The notes: generated by a model not told the origin, from the sequence alone. A stretch of 7,162 nt of DNA from an uncultured Blautia sp. (GCA_934358405.1 CAKRKL010000100.1:1-7162), one strand, 5' to 3'; counted from the stretch's first letter, positions 1 to 6,954 are shown. Numbers and translations are program-made.

Positions 1-576
1 CGTGACCTTGATGGAGTTCGCGTGATCGTAACTGTAAACAACGATGATAATGCAGCTTCCATGAGTCTGGCTGCCGGAAATGCAGCTGAATATATAGGTA
101 CCCTGACCGGGGAAAAAGTGCCTGTGGAAAACGGTCGCATTCATGTAACTGTTGCGGGAAACAGCGGCAACATCTGGGTTCCAGCAGGGGATATGCCTGA
201 GTATAAACCTGTAGAAATGAATGTGAAAATGCCTGAAAATGCTTCTGAAAAAGTTGCTGATAGTACATCAACTAATACTGTTGCCACGGCCGAGCCTGCT
301 TCCGAAAAATCCGATGTGGCTGTATCCGAAGCAACTGTATCCGAAGCAGCTGTATCCGAAACAGCTGTATCCGAAACAGCTGTATCCGAAACAGCTGTAT
401 CCGAAGCAGCTGTAGACTGGTCCAAGTCCCCAGAGGACATGACTGTCGAAGAGCTCCAGGCCTGCATCCTTGCAAAAATGGCAAACAATGGTCCGGTAAC
501 CGACCAGATGAAGAAAACTGTTTACGACAACATCTGGCATGATTCTCTTGTGAACTGGCTGAAGAGCTTCCGCTAA
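1..576 (+). CDS. GH13 alpha-glycosidase/amylase-like protein, C-terminal part (5' end outside window)
   Basis: The reading frame is open from the first base and ends at TAA 574-576, giving 191 visible residues. The GTG at 22 is an internal codon, not a start. Residues 1-65 (beginning RDLDGVRVIVTVNNDD, then TGEKVPVENGRIHVTV and ending near NIWVPAGD) resemble the all-beta C-terminal domain that closes GH13 alpha-amylase/neopullulanase-type enzymes, which act on alpha-glucans or maltodextrins. Residues about 66-136 are a low-complexity linker rich in Ala, Ser, Glu, Val and Thr. It ends in six pentapeptide repeats of the AVSE(A/T) type (residues 107-136). Residues 137-191 form a probable helical tail (DWSKSPEDMTVEELQACI to NWLKSFR). 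The catalytic barrel lies upstream and is not visible, so the exact substrate is unknown. The family call rests on the beta domain alone. The gene converges on the minus-strand operon and ends before a strong terminator. Confidence 0.7.
   Translation, partial: RDLDGVRVIVTVNNDDNAASMSLAAGNAAEYIGTLTGEKVPVENGRIHVTVAGNSGNIWVPAGDMPEYKPVEMNVKMPENASEKVADSTSTNTVATAEPASEKSDVAVSEATVSEAAVSETAVSETAVSETAVSEAAVDWSKSPEDMTVEELQACILAKMANNGPVTDQMKKTVYDNIWHDSLVNWLKSFR
319..408 (+). repeat. Six tandem 15-nt in-frame repeats (AVSEA/AVSET)
   Basis: Six head-to-tail copies of a 15-nt unit, GCTGTATCCGAARCA, occupy 319-333, 334-348, 349-363, 364-378, 379-393 and 394-408. Copies 3-5 are identical. Copies 1 and 6 differ from them only by G for A in the last codon, and copy 2 begins ACT instead of GCT. 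Each unit encodes one AVSE(A/T) pentapeptide of the linker between the GH13 beta domain and the C-terminal helical tail. Because the unit is a multiple of three, copy-number change would alter linker length without shifting the frame. Confidence 0.95.
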
Positions 577-615
577 TTTACGGCAGACACCCAAATCTTA
601 TGCTTGCGTAAATAC

Positions 616-680
616 AAAATGCCAGAATGAAATTTGCTTTATCTTCACCATAAAGCTTTTCATTCTGGCGTTTTTTATTT
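616..680. terminator. Intrinsic terminator between convergent genes, probably bidirectional
   Basis: The left arm begins GCCAGAATGAAA at 621 and the right arm ends TTTCATTCTGGC at 669, a 12-bp perfect outer stem. After a small internal loop (TTT opposite T) comes a 7-bp inner stem, GCTTTAT/ATAAAGC, with the 7-nt loop CTTCACC at 643-649. On the + strand it is followed by TTTTTTATTT (671-680), a good U-tract for ending the GH13 gene. On the minus strand the stem is followed by ATTTTGTATTT, a weaker U-tract that can serve the convergent operon ending at 689. The stretch 577-688 holds nothing else recognisable. Confidence 0.9.
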
Positions 681-688
681 CTTAATCT

Positions 689-1393
689 CTAAACCATAAA
701 ATCCTGTTTCTGCCGGAATCTTTTCAAATATTCCTTCTGTTCCGGTGTAATCCGGTAACTCTCTACCGCTTTCTGAATAGTCTTTTTGTGCACCCACTCT
801 GGCAGCCTGTGTTCTTCCATATAAGGCACCGTTTCCTCCCACTGTTTCGCCAACGCTGTAGCAAAATACCAGGCTATCATCATGTTTACATAATATTCCT
901 GTGACTGTACATCAGCCACTAGCTTAAGATATTCCGGCGAAAAATCCTCATCCAGAAAAAGGCGCATCAGCATACCGATACCATAGCGAATTGTATAAGT
1001 TTCGGAAGATTCCAGCCATTCGCGGATCTTTGCAAGCACCGCTTCTTTGTTTTTTCTAAAGCATTTCGGTTCCGGAAAATCACAGGTAGCCCAGTTATCG
1101 ATATATGGAAGAAAACGCTGTACTTCTTTCATACATTTCGAATAGTCTTTTATTTCTGTGATCAGCATCATATGAAGATTGTTTTCTTCATAAAACCGAT
1201 GTGGAAGCTGCTGTAAAAACAGCTCTGCTTCCGGCGTTTTCGCAAACTCTTTTGCAAACTTCCGAAGGACTGGAACCCTGATTCCAATGATAGTTTCTTT
1301 CTTTATTCCAGGCATTAATTTACTGTGAAAATCACGGTATTTTATATCCTGCAGTTCAAATAACTTTTCCTGCAGTTCAGTTAATTCTGCCAT
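689..1393 (-). CDS. AlkD-type DNA alkylation repair protein (HEAT-like repeat DNA glycosylase)
   Basis: The product has 234 residues, against about 237 for Bacillus cereus AlkD. It is predicted to be an all-helical HEAT-like repeat protein of the DNA alkylation repair family, which excises N3- and N7-alkylated purines without base flipping. Known active-site residues of B. cereus AlkD are W109, D113, R148 and W187. Here W101 and D105 (in NWATCD), R136 (in TIRYG) and W175 (in IAWYF) occur with almost the same spacing (4, 31 and 39, against 4, 35 and 39), so the protein looks catalytically competent. The ATG at 1393 is preferred because AGGA lies 7 nt upstream. A GTG at 1399 would give two more residues. 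The gene starts 9 nt after the Nif11-like stop codon, and its ribosome binding site overlaps that stop (TAGGAA), which implies translational coupling. It is the last gene of the jet operon and ends before the 616-680 hairpin. A general housekeeping repair role is equally possible. Confidence 0.88.
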   Translation of the reverse strand: MAELTELQEKLFELQDIKYRDFHSKLMPGIKKETIIGIRVPVLRKFAKEFAKTPEAELFLQQLPHRFYEENNLHMMLITEIKDYSKCMKEVQRFLPYIDNWATCDFPEPKCFRKNKEAVLAKIREWLESSETYTIRYGIGMLMRLFLDEDFSPEYLKLVADVQSQEYYVNMMIAWYFATALAKQWEETVPYMEEHRLPEWVHKKTIQKAVESYRITPEQKEYLKRFRQKQDFMV

Positions 1394-1400
1394 ATACACT

Positions 1401-1404
1401 TCCT
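1401..1404 (-). promoter_or_regulatory. Ribosome binding site of the alkD-like gene, overlapping the upstream stop
   Basis: On the minus strand the sequence reads TAGGAAGTGTATATG. The AGGA overlaps the TAG stop of the Nif11-like gene (1403-1405) and sits 7 nt before the ATG at 1393. The GTG at 1399 would be only 1 nt away, so the ATG is the better start. Confidence 0.7.
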
Positions 1405-1702
1405 ATTTTCCCTTGTCAGCTGCTTCAAGACTTGCCATAAGCAGCTCATAAAAGTCATCTTCACCCTCCAGCTTCGGAGAATTTTCTCCCCCTCCATTGG
1501 TACTGCGACGCATGGTTGCATAGAAATCTTCTCCGGCGGATACCAGATCCATTTCATACAATTCATAACCAAGTTTCCTGCATAATCTGCAAAAAACAGT
1601 GAGAGGATCCTTTTCCAGACGAGTTGCCAGAAGCTTTCTTCGAAGTTCGCCATCTTTCAGTGCATCACCCTGCAAACGATCCAGAATTTCCAATGTTGTC
1701 AT
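1403..1702 (-). CDS. Nif11-like small protein of unknown function
   Basis: This is a 99-residue acidic protein. Residues about 5-55 (LEILDRLQGDALKDGELRRK, then DPLTVFCRLCRKLGYEL and the following DL) follow the pattern of the Nif11 family: two helices, a hydrophobic spacing of L..D..LR.KL, and a KLGYEL..DL turn. Nif11 domains occur as leader peptides of some ribosomal peptide natural products and also as stand-alone proteins of unknown role. After the domain comes STNGGGEN (Gly70-72) and an acidic C-terminal helix, EDDFYELLMASLEAA. There is no cysteine- or threonine-rich core peptide and no maturation or export gene in the window, so a peptide-precursor role is not supported. The ATG at 1702 is chosen because AGGAGG lies 8 nt upstream. 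The ATG at 1708 would be only 2 nt from it. The gene lies 22 nt after jetC and 9 nt before the alkD-like gene, clearly in the same operon. Confidence 0.65.
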   Translation of the reverse strand: MTTLEILDRLQGDALKDGELRRKLLATRLEKDPLTVFCRLCRKLGYELYEMDLVSAGEDFYATMRRSTNGGGENSPKLEGEDDFYELLMASLEAADKGK

Positions 1703-1710
1703 ATGCATTA

Positions 1711-1716
1711 CCTCCT
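1711..1716 (-). promoter_or_regulatory. Strong ribosome binding site of the Nif11-like gene
   Basis: A perfect AGGAGG on the minus strand lies 8 nt before the ATG at 1702 and only 2 nt before the ATG at 1708. This decides the start for the shorter, 99-residue product. It is the strongest site in the operon, so this small protein may be made in excess over JetC. Confidence 0.75.
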
Positions 1717-1724
1717 CTGCGTTA

Positions 1725-4700
1725 CTATATTATATTGTGATATTCCTCCACATAGCTTTGCTTCTGATCCGTCATGACCAGCATGATCTCATCCATGGAA
1801 GGACCAATATACTGGATCTTATCCGGCGGAGCGGCAATGATCAGCTGCAATGGCAGACGGCGGAGGAACTCCAGCACACCGCCGATTCTCTCGTCATCCA
1901 TATTGTTAAACGCCTCATCAAACAACACCAGTCCTGCTGCCTCACCCCCAATATTATTACTGTAAAGCTGCACAAAAGAAGCTGCCACAGTCACATAGAA
2001 CGGAGTCTGTGTCTCGCCGCCGCTCTTCTCCTCACATACCTTGGAATAGTAAGAATAGGTACCGTCATTGTGTATGATCTTAATATCATAATCCATATAA
2101 GTACGGTAATCTGTAAACTCATCAAGAGCCTGAGCACTGTTGTCTCCACTTACCGAAAGCTGTTCAAACAGATCTTCGATTACTTCTTTATGCGTCTCAT
2201 GAAAGATTCCGGAAAACAGAGATTCGCCCTGTATTACATTAAAATCATCCATGATCATCTCATAATAATTGCGGTATTTTTTACTTGGCATAAACTGGAA
2301 TTCATAGCGTTCACTGCTAAAATCAATGCCCTTTAATGCCTTGTTTAATTCCTTAAATTCACCTTGGGCAAGCTTCATATTCTCCTGTAATTTTGCCAGG
2401 AACTGCTCATGAAATTCTGTTTCTGCGGCTTCACGGGCAGACTGCACTTTCTCTTCATAATCAAGCAGCTCTGAGTTTTTCAGCCGTTCATATACAGCCT
2501 CAAATTCCGGAAAACCGTCCAGGCTGGCAGCTGCGCCAAAATCATGCTCGGTCTTATATTCCATCATGGCATTTACCATATTATCTTTGGCATTCTGGCA
2601 TCTGTCACTGTTATATTTTCTCTTATTAGAGGGCTGCTTATAAAAGTATTCACTCTGGAACTGTTCAATTGTTCTTGCTCCCAGGGCTTTCTCATATTCC
2701 TGATTCCAGGTGTTCAGACGGTCTTTCGCAGCTGCACCAAGAACTGTTACCTCATTTTTACCTGATACCTGTTTTTCCAGAAGTGTTTGTTGGCGGGCAA
2801 GCAGATCCTGAATCCTGGTGCGCATTCCACCGATTTTTTCTCTGTCAGAATTGATGGTGGAATCCAACTCTCTAAGCACTTTTTCCAGTTCCTCCAGCTG
2901 TATCTGTTTCTGGATCAAGGTAGAGTTTTCTTTTAGTTTCCGAATATTTTCCTCGCATTTTTCAATGGATTCATTTACCATACGAAGAGTACTGATTACA
3001 TCCAGGCGATACTTAATATCCACATCACATTCGGTAGAAAGAAGTCCCAAACTCTCTTTCATACCAGCCAGCTGCTTTTCCTGATTTTCCATTGCTTCGC
3101 TTAGCTTCCGGAGCTCTTCCTCTGCCTGTACCAGCTGTACGGTAAAAGCATTTTTTCCAATAAATGGGACGCGAAACACCTCTGGTTTTATGGCGCTGGC
3201 CACACGATTCTGATAGCGCATGCAGCCTTTTGTAATGGAAATGGAATACTTTTTCAGATCCTCGCAGCACTCACACATCTGCACTTTTCCCAGAATCATA
3301 TTGCTGTACTGGCGGGCATATTTGTTCTGGGAAGTAACCACTTCTGCCAGAGTCCCGGCAGGCGCTGTGTTGTATTTTTCCAGATCTTTTGTGTTAATAA
3401 GACCTACTCCGTAAACCTTTTTCTCTCTTCGAAGACGCTCATAAATACCAAGAGCAATATCGAAATTCTCTGGTTCTACAAGCACGTAGAAGCGCTGTGT
3501 ATTCAGATAGCCCTCCACCGCATTTCGCCATTCTTCATCCTTGATCTCCAGCATTTCACAGAGCACTCCAGGCTGGATTTCTCTTCCGAGAGCTGCCAGC
3601 TCTTCCTGTACAGATTCCACAAGAAGCTCTACACCAGATGGATATGTCAGCTTTTTGCGTTTTAATTTATTGATTTTTTTGCTTAATTTCTCCCGTTCCG
3701 TATAGTTCTGATTCAGCTGGATTTTCAGCTGAGCCTGTTCTTCCTGAAGCTCTCCATAGCGTTTCTGCTTGAAGTGGATCACTTCATCGGTAAGACTCTT
3801 TATTTCAGCTATATTCACATCACCATCCAGAGTTTGAAGCTTTTTTCTGTATTCTCGGATACAGGAAAAAGGCTCTGTACCTGTAGTTCTTAATAGCCTT
3901 TCACTGTCCCTTGCAGCCTGAATCACGCTTTTTTGCAATTCTTTCTCTTCTTCCAGGGCACTCTTCTGCTTGTTCTTCAGTCTTTCCAGTTCTTTTTTCT
4001 CTTCTTCCAGAGCTACAAACTCCTGGTTATGACGCAATTCCACCCTGATATTTGTTGCAATTTCCTGCTTTTCTTTGCGCTCCTTCTCAAGCATTTCCAA
4101 CTGATTATTTGCCTGGAAAAGACGGATTTCCTCACTCTTTTTTGCAGTCTCATTACTGCCAAGCTGGCTTTCTATCATATCCAGCTCACTACGTTTCAGG
4201 AAATACCCGTACATTCGGTCTTTCTCCATATATTCCTGTACGCGCTTGTAAAGCTCCTGGATATGCTCCAGCTTTTTCATTCTCTTTTTCACATTATCAA
4301 GGGTACGTTCCATATCCTGGTAAGTACGTACATTTTCCCGAAGGACCTCAATATTTACTTCTTTCTCATCCAGAACATACGAATAAACAAAATCCTTGAT
4401 ATCATCAATGGGTTTAAATGCAAGGGCTTTTGGAATCAGGCGGAAGAACTTATCCTCGATTCTTCCCAGCCTTGCGGTTACCATTTTGCGGGCTTCCACA
4501 TTGGTCTTGCACCACTGGCGTATATCAATGTTGGAGCCTCGGAATTCTGCAATAGACTTTACCTGGTTTCCATAAAGAAACAGGTCATCAGATATCCTGG
4601 TATTCTCCATCAGATAGCGAACTGTAGTCTCCTGTTCCTCAGAAGAAGAGTCCACAACTGCCCCAATAATGAAATATTTGTCCTTACTTTCCTCATAAAA

Positions 4701-4982
4701 TTCCAGGGCAATATGAGCACTGATTTCACCAGTACGCTCGTAAGGCTGGTTCTCTTTTCCTGTTTTGCAGCGGATATATCCGGTAAGCTTTCGCTTGCCA
4801 TTCTCATGGGCAGCCTTGTTAAAATAGCCGGTGGAACAGAGAATCACAAACTGTATCGCATCCAGAAGAGTGGATTTTCCTGCGCCGTTTTCACCGGATA
4901 AAAGAGTGGAATCTCCAAACTCTATGGTACAATTATTAAACCTGTGCCAGTTAATCAGCTTCATCCTCGTCAGTTTCTTCAT
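1725..4982 (-). CDS. jetC: JetC-like SMC/MukB-type ATPase of a Wadjet (MksBEF-like) system
   Basis: The product has 1085 residues and the layout of the SMC-like Wadjet motor. The N-terminal ATPase half carries a Walker A motif, GENGAGKST, at residues 30-38 with the Q-loop Gln at 44. A first coiled coil runs from about 215 to 445, a globular hinge from about 450 to 615, and a second coiled coil follows. The C-terminal ATPase half has the ABC signature SGGET at 987-991 and a Walker B LVLFDE at 1018-1023 with the catalytic Glu, followed by the D-loop-like AFNNMD. The usual His switch is replaced by IIAAPPDK, as in MukB/JetC relatives. In characterised systems JetC dimerises at the hinge and, with JetA and JetB, extrudes DNA loops and recognises small circular plasmids. 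The start is uncertain. ATG 4982 (MKKLTRMKLINWHRF) best fits the family N-terminus and overlaps jetB by 32 nt. ATG 4964 is an alternative. Neither has a strong ribosome binding site, so expression probably relies on coupling to jetB. The protein shows no frameshift or motif loss. Confidence 0.92.
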   Translation of the reverse strand: MKKLTRMKLINWHRFNNCTIEFGDSTLLSGENGAGKSTLLDAIQFVILCSTGYFNKAAHENGKRKLTGYIRCKTGKENQPYERTGEISAHIALEFYEESKDKYFIIGAVVDSSSEEQETTVRYLMENTRISDDLFLYGNQVKSIAEFRGSNIDIRQWCKTNVEARKMVTARLGRIEDKFFRLIPKALAFKPIDDIKDFVYSYVLDEKEVNIEVLRENVRTYQDMERTLDNVKKRMKKLEHIQELYKRVQEYMEKDRMYGYFLKRSELDMIESQLGSNETAKKSEEIRLFQANNQLEMLEKERKEKQEIATNIRVELRHNQEFVALEEEKKELERLKNKQKSALEEEKELQKSVIQAARDSERLLRTTGTEPFSCIREYRKKLQTLDGDVNIAEIKSLTDEVIHFKQKRYGELQEEQAQLKIQLNQNYTEREKLSKKINKLKRKKLTYPSGVELLVESVQEELAALGREIQPGVLCEMLEIKDEEWRNAVEGYLNTQRFYVLVEPENFDIALGIYERLRREKKVYGVGLINTKDLEKYNTAPAGTLAEVVTSQNKYARQYSNMILGKVQMCECCEDLKKYSISITKGCMRYQNRVASAIKPEVFRVPFIGKNAFTVQLVQAEEELRKLSEAMENQEKQLAGMKESLGLLSTECDVDIKYRLDVISTLRMVNESIEKCEENIRKLKENSTLIQKQIQLEELEKVLRELDSTINSDREKIGGMRTRIQDLLARQQTLLEKQVSGKNEVTVLGAAAKDRLNTWNQEYEKALGARTIEQFQSEYFYKQPSNKRKYNSDRCQNAKDNMVNAMMEYKTEHDFGAAASLDGFPEFEAVYERLKNSELLDYEEKVQSAREAAETEFHEQFLAKLQENMKLAQGEFKELNKALKGIDFSSERYEFQFMPSKKYRNYYEMIMDDFNVIQGESLFSGIFHETHKEVIEDLFEQLSVSGDNSAQALDEFTDYRTYMDYDIKIIHNDGTYSYYSKVCEEKSGGETQTPFYVTVAASFVQLYSNNIGGEAAGLVLFDEAFNNMDDERIGGVLEFLRRLPLQLIIAAPPDKIQYIGPSMDEIMLVMTDQKQSYVEEYHNII

Positions 4983-5568
4983 TGCTTCTGTTCTTTCCCT
5001 TTCTGTACGTTTCCAGTTTCTCAAATGCAGCTTTAATATCATCCACGCGCACTGCCATAAGAATGGAGTCGTAGATCAGAACCCTTGACTCCTCATCCCC
5101 TAAATCCTTATCCAAAAGTTCTACAAGCTGGTATCTGCGGAACAGACACAATGCATTACGCATGGTAGTTTTATCAATTATTTTTTCCCGGATATTCAGG
5201 CTCAGAAAGCGCTCCTGAATATCTCCAAGACTAACGATTGCCTCTTCTGAAGCTGAAAGCTCACGTTTCTTTTCATCATAAAGAATCCGAAGAAGCAAAA
5301 GCACAATGGAATCGTAAAGCTTCAGATTCATGCGGTTGATTCCACGAGGGCTGGTCAGCTGGACTACTCCGTATTCCTCGTTGATCTCCAGACGATACCC
5401 CAGCACTCCTAAATATTCCTTAAACTCCTTACGGTATTTCAGCACAAAATAATAATCCGGCTTTGTATTCTGGTTTCCTTTGCACAAAAAGCAGGTTCCC
5501 AGAAGACGGTTGCAGACTCTGCCGAAATTATCCTTCTCTTTTTGAAGCATTCCTTCCAGAAATTCCAT
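4951..5568 (-). CDS. jetB: JetB-like Wadjet subunit (DUF4194/DUF6063-like, MukE-type winged helix)
   Basis: This 205-residue protein is identified from its size, its fold pattern and its position between jetA and jetC. It is the expected small winged-helix (MukE/Kite-like) partner that bridges the JetA kleisin and DNA in the motor complex. Residues 5-75 show a mixed alpha/beta winged-helix pattern (FLEGMLQKEKDNFGRVCNRL, then YFVLKYRKEFKEYLGVLGYR and GVVQLTS). A long hydrophobic helix follows at 81-98 (NLKLYDSIVLLLLRILYD). A second winged-helix-like part spans about 107-185 (IVSLGDIQERF, then KTTMRNALCLFRRYQLVELL and VLIYDSILMAV). The tail is highly charged (EETDEDEAD) and overlaps the jetC start. 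The ATG at 5568 has GGAGG 7 nt upstream. It begins 41 nt inside jetA, so the two are translationally coupled. The exact DUF number could not be settled by reading alone. Confidence 0.8.
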   Translation of the reverse strand: MEFLEGMLQKEKDNFGRVCNRLLGTCFLCKGNQNTKPDYYFVLKYRKEFKEYLGVLGYRLEINEEYGVVQLTSPRGINRMNLKLYDSIVLLLLRILYDEKKRELSASEEAIVSLGDIQERFLSLNIREKIIDKTTMRNALCLFRRYQLVELLDKDLGDEESRVLIYDSILMAVRVDDIKAAFEKLETYRKGKNRSNEETDEDEAD

Positions 5569-6946
5569 TTTCTTTCCTCCGTATCCGAAAATCTTTGAAA
5601 CGGTAGCCGTTCATTTCCCGTACTTCCATTGTTTCAACTGTATATCCCATATTTTTCCGCTGCCCATAAAGCCTGGTATAGATCAGCCTGATAAAATCAT
5701 CTTCATTGGAAAGGGGCAGCTGACTGGCATTCATTTCGTTCTTATTTCCCAGCTGTTGATCCATATAATCCTGAATTTTCTCCACGCTGATCACCTTCTG
5801 GATTTTTTCTGCCATCTTTCGCATTTTTTCCCGGCGCATTTCCTCGTCTGGTTCTTTCTCATCAAGGCTTGCAGGGTTAAATTCCCCTTTGCCTTCCACG
5901 GCAAGATACAAGGAGCTTTGTTCCAGAATGGAGCACTGGTAAATCTGTACCAGGTCATCCAGGAAATCAATGCGATAAATACCTCCAAGATCCATGTTTT
6001 CCCGGTTGATTTCTTCGTTGATTCCCATAAGAATCTCCTTCAGCTGACCACGCACATCTTCATTTCCTGCAAGCAAAAATTTGGCACGGCTTATGGCAGC
6101 CCTCTGATACTGGGTATTTTTTTGGTTGATTTCCTGAAGAATATCATCCATCCCACGGAAAGCTTCTATGATCTCATGGAGATAGCGATAGGTAAGCTCC
6201 CTCCCCTCTTCCACAGATACCTCCCGGATAGCTGCAATCTCCCTTGCAGCCTCTTCCAGAAACGTCTCCTCATGGCTTTTTTCTTCCAGGCGTGAAATAA
6301 TCTCAGGACGGAACTTGGACACGTTATCGGAGGTAAGCAGACGGTGATAGGCCTTGTCCACAATATTGGTAATATAATCGTTAAAAAGCGCATCCATGAT
6401 TTCTGCTACAGTACTGTGCCTGGTCAGCTCATCAATGTAATGCTTGATATTGGAGTTCAGGTTTTTCAGGCCTGTGAGCAGAAGGTCTGTATTTTCCCAG
6501 ATCTGCATCAGCACAATTCCTGGCTTGTCCATAGTGCCCTTCACAAGACTGTATATAGTATAAATGTAGCCCTGATACTCAATCTGTTTACCATCTGCAA
6601 TGTCCAGCAAAGTCTTGATCACTCTTACTGCATACTCTTTGAAATTCACTCTCTGCACATAGCTTTTGTCTGTCTCTACCTCAATCCAGCCATAGTATTC
6701 CAGACGGCGCAGAATCCCATTGGCACGGCTTCGGCTGTCATATGCCTGAAATTCCTCTTCCACCAGCTGGGCTGCATTTTCCTGGTTAAAATAAAATTCC
6801 AGTTCATCTACCAGTACCTCTCTTTCTACACCAAAGGAAAGCTGACGTTCCATTATGGAAAAAAGCCGGCTGATGCATTCCCAATATACAATTCGGTTTG
6901 GTGATGACAATGGAACAAAAAAATTTCCCGGAATTACACGAAACAT
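5528..6946 (-). CDS. jetA: JetA-like Wadjet subunit (kleisin/MukF-like, DUF5716-type)
   Basis: This 472-residue protein begins MFRVIPGNFFVPLSSPNR, typical of the Firmicute JetA family (MFRxxPxNFFxPLxSPN). JetA is the kleisin-like subunit that joins the two JetC heads and binds JetB. Residues about 15-105 form an N-terminal winged-helix region (ANGILRRLEYYGWIEVE at 75-91). A long, mostly helical middle section spans 105-345, with charged helices suited to contacting the JetC neck. A polar linker follows at 350-405, then a C-terminal winged helix at about 411-458 (DDFIRLIYTRLYGQRKNMGY to DFRIRRK) of the kind that docks on an SMC head. The ATG at 6946 is chosen because AAGGA lies 8 nt upstream. 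An upstream TTG at 7003 is in frame but falls inside a hairpin without a ribosome binding site. It is the first gene of the operon. The family resemblance is to the Firmicute JetA group rather than the DUF3375 type; subtype assignment is inference. Confidence 0.85.
   Translation of the reverse strand: MFRVIPGNFFVPLSSPNRIVYWECISRLFSIMERQLSFGVEREVLVDELEFYFNQENAAQLVEEEFQAYDSRSRANGILRRLEYYGWIEVETDKSYVQRVNFKEYAVRVIKTLLDIADGKQIEYQGYIYTIYSLVKGTMDKPGIVLMQIWENTDLLLTGLKNLNSNIKHYIDELTRHSTVAEIMDALFNDYITNIVDKAYHRLLTSDNVSKFRPEIISRLEEKSHEETFLEEAAREIAAIREVSVEEGRELTYRYLHEIIEAFRGMDDILQEINQKNTQYQRAAISRAKFLLAGNEDVRGQLKEILMGINEEINRENMDLGGIYRIDFLDDLVQIYQCSILEQSSLYLAVEGKGEFNPASLDEKEPDEEMRREKMRKMAEKIQKVISVEKIQDYMDQQLGNKNEMNASQLPLSNEDDFIRLIYTRLYGQRKNMGYTVETMEVREMNGYRFKDFRIRRKENGISGRNASKREG
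5576..5580 (-). promoter_or_regulatory. Ribosome binding site of jetB inside the end of jetA
   Basis: GGAGG on the minus strand lies 7 nt before the jetB ATG at 5568 and within the jetA coding region, which supports that start and the 41-nt gene overlap. Confidence 0.75.
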
Positions 6947-6954
6947 AGAATGCG

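Noticed and set aside
22..24. GTG as the true start of a 184-residue protein at the left edge
   Set aside because: The frame is open to base 1, and the residues before the GTG (RDLDGVR) continue the beta-domain pattern. The gene is a truncated larger protein.
141..594. Minus-strand open frames opposite the GH13 tail with SDTAV or CFGYS repeats
   Set aside because: They are antisense readings of the 15-nt tandem repeat, which stays open in several frames. They lack a ribosome binding site and any family resemblance.
1729..1734. Perfect TATAAT on the minus strand at the end of jetC, as an internal promoter for the Nif11-like and alkD-like genes
   Set aside because: No acceptable -35 lies 16-18 bp upstream and there is no extended -10. 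The region is simply AT-rich, so the call is too weak to list, although a minor internal promoter is not excluded.
3933..4901. Long + strand frame (322 codons) opposite jetC, with a hydrophobic Phe/Leu-rich product
   Set aside because: It is an antisense shadow of the Glu/Lys-rich coiled coils of JetC, whose codons read backwards give Phe, Leu and Ser. No ribosome binding site or recognisable domain was seen.
5480..5515. CX2C near the JetB N-terminus (TCFLCKG, with another Cys 7 residues before) as a zinc site
   Set aside because: Only three cysteines are nearby, in a hydrophobic helix/strand segment, with no fourth ligand apparent. Probably chance.
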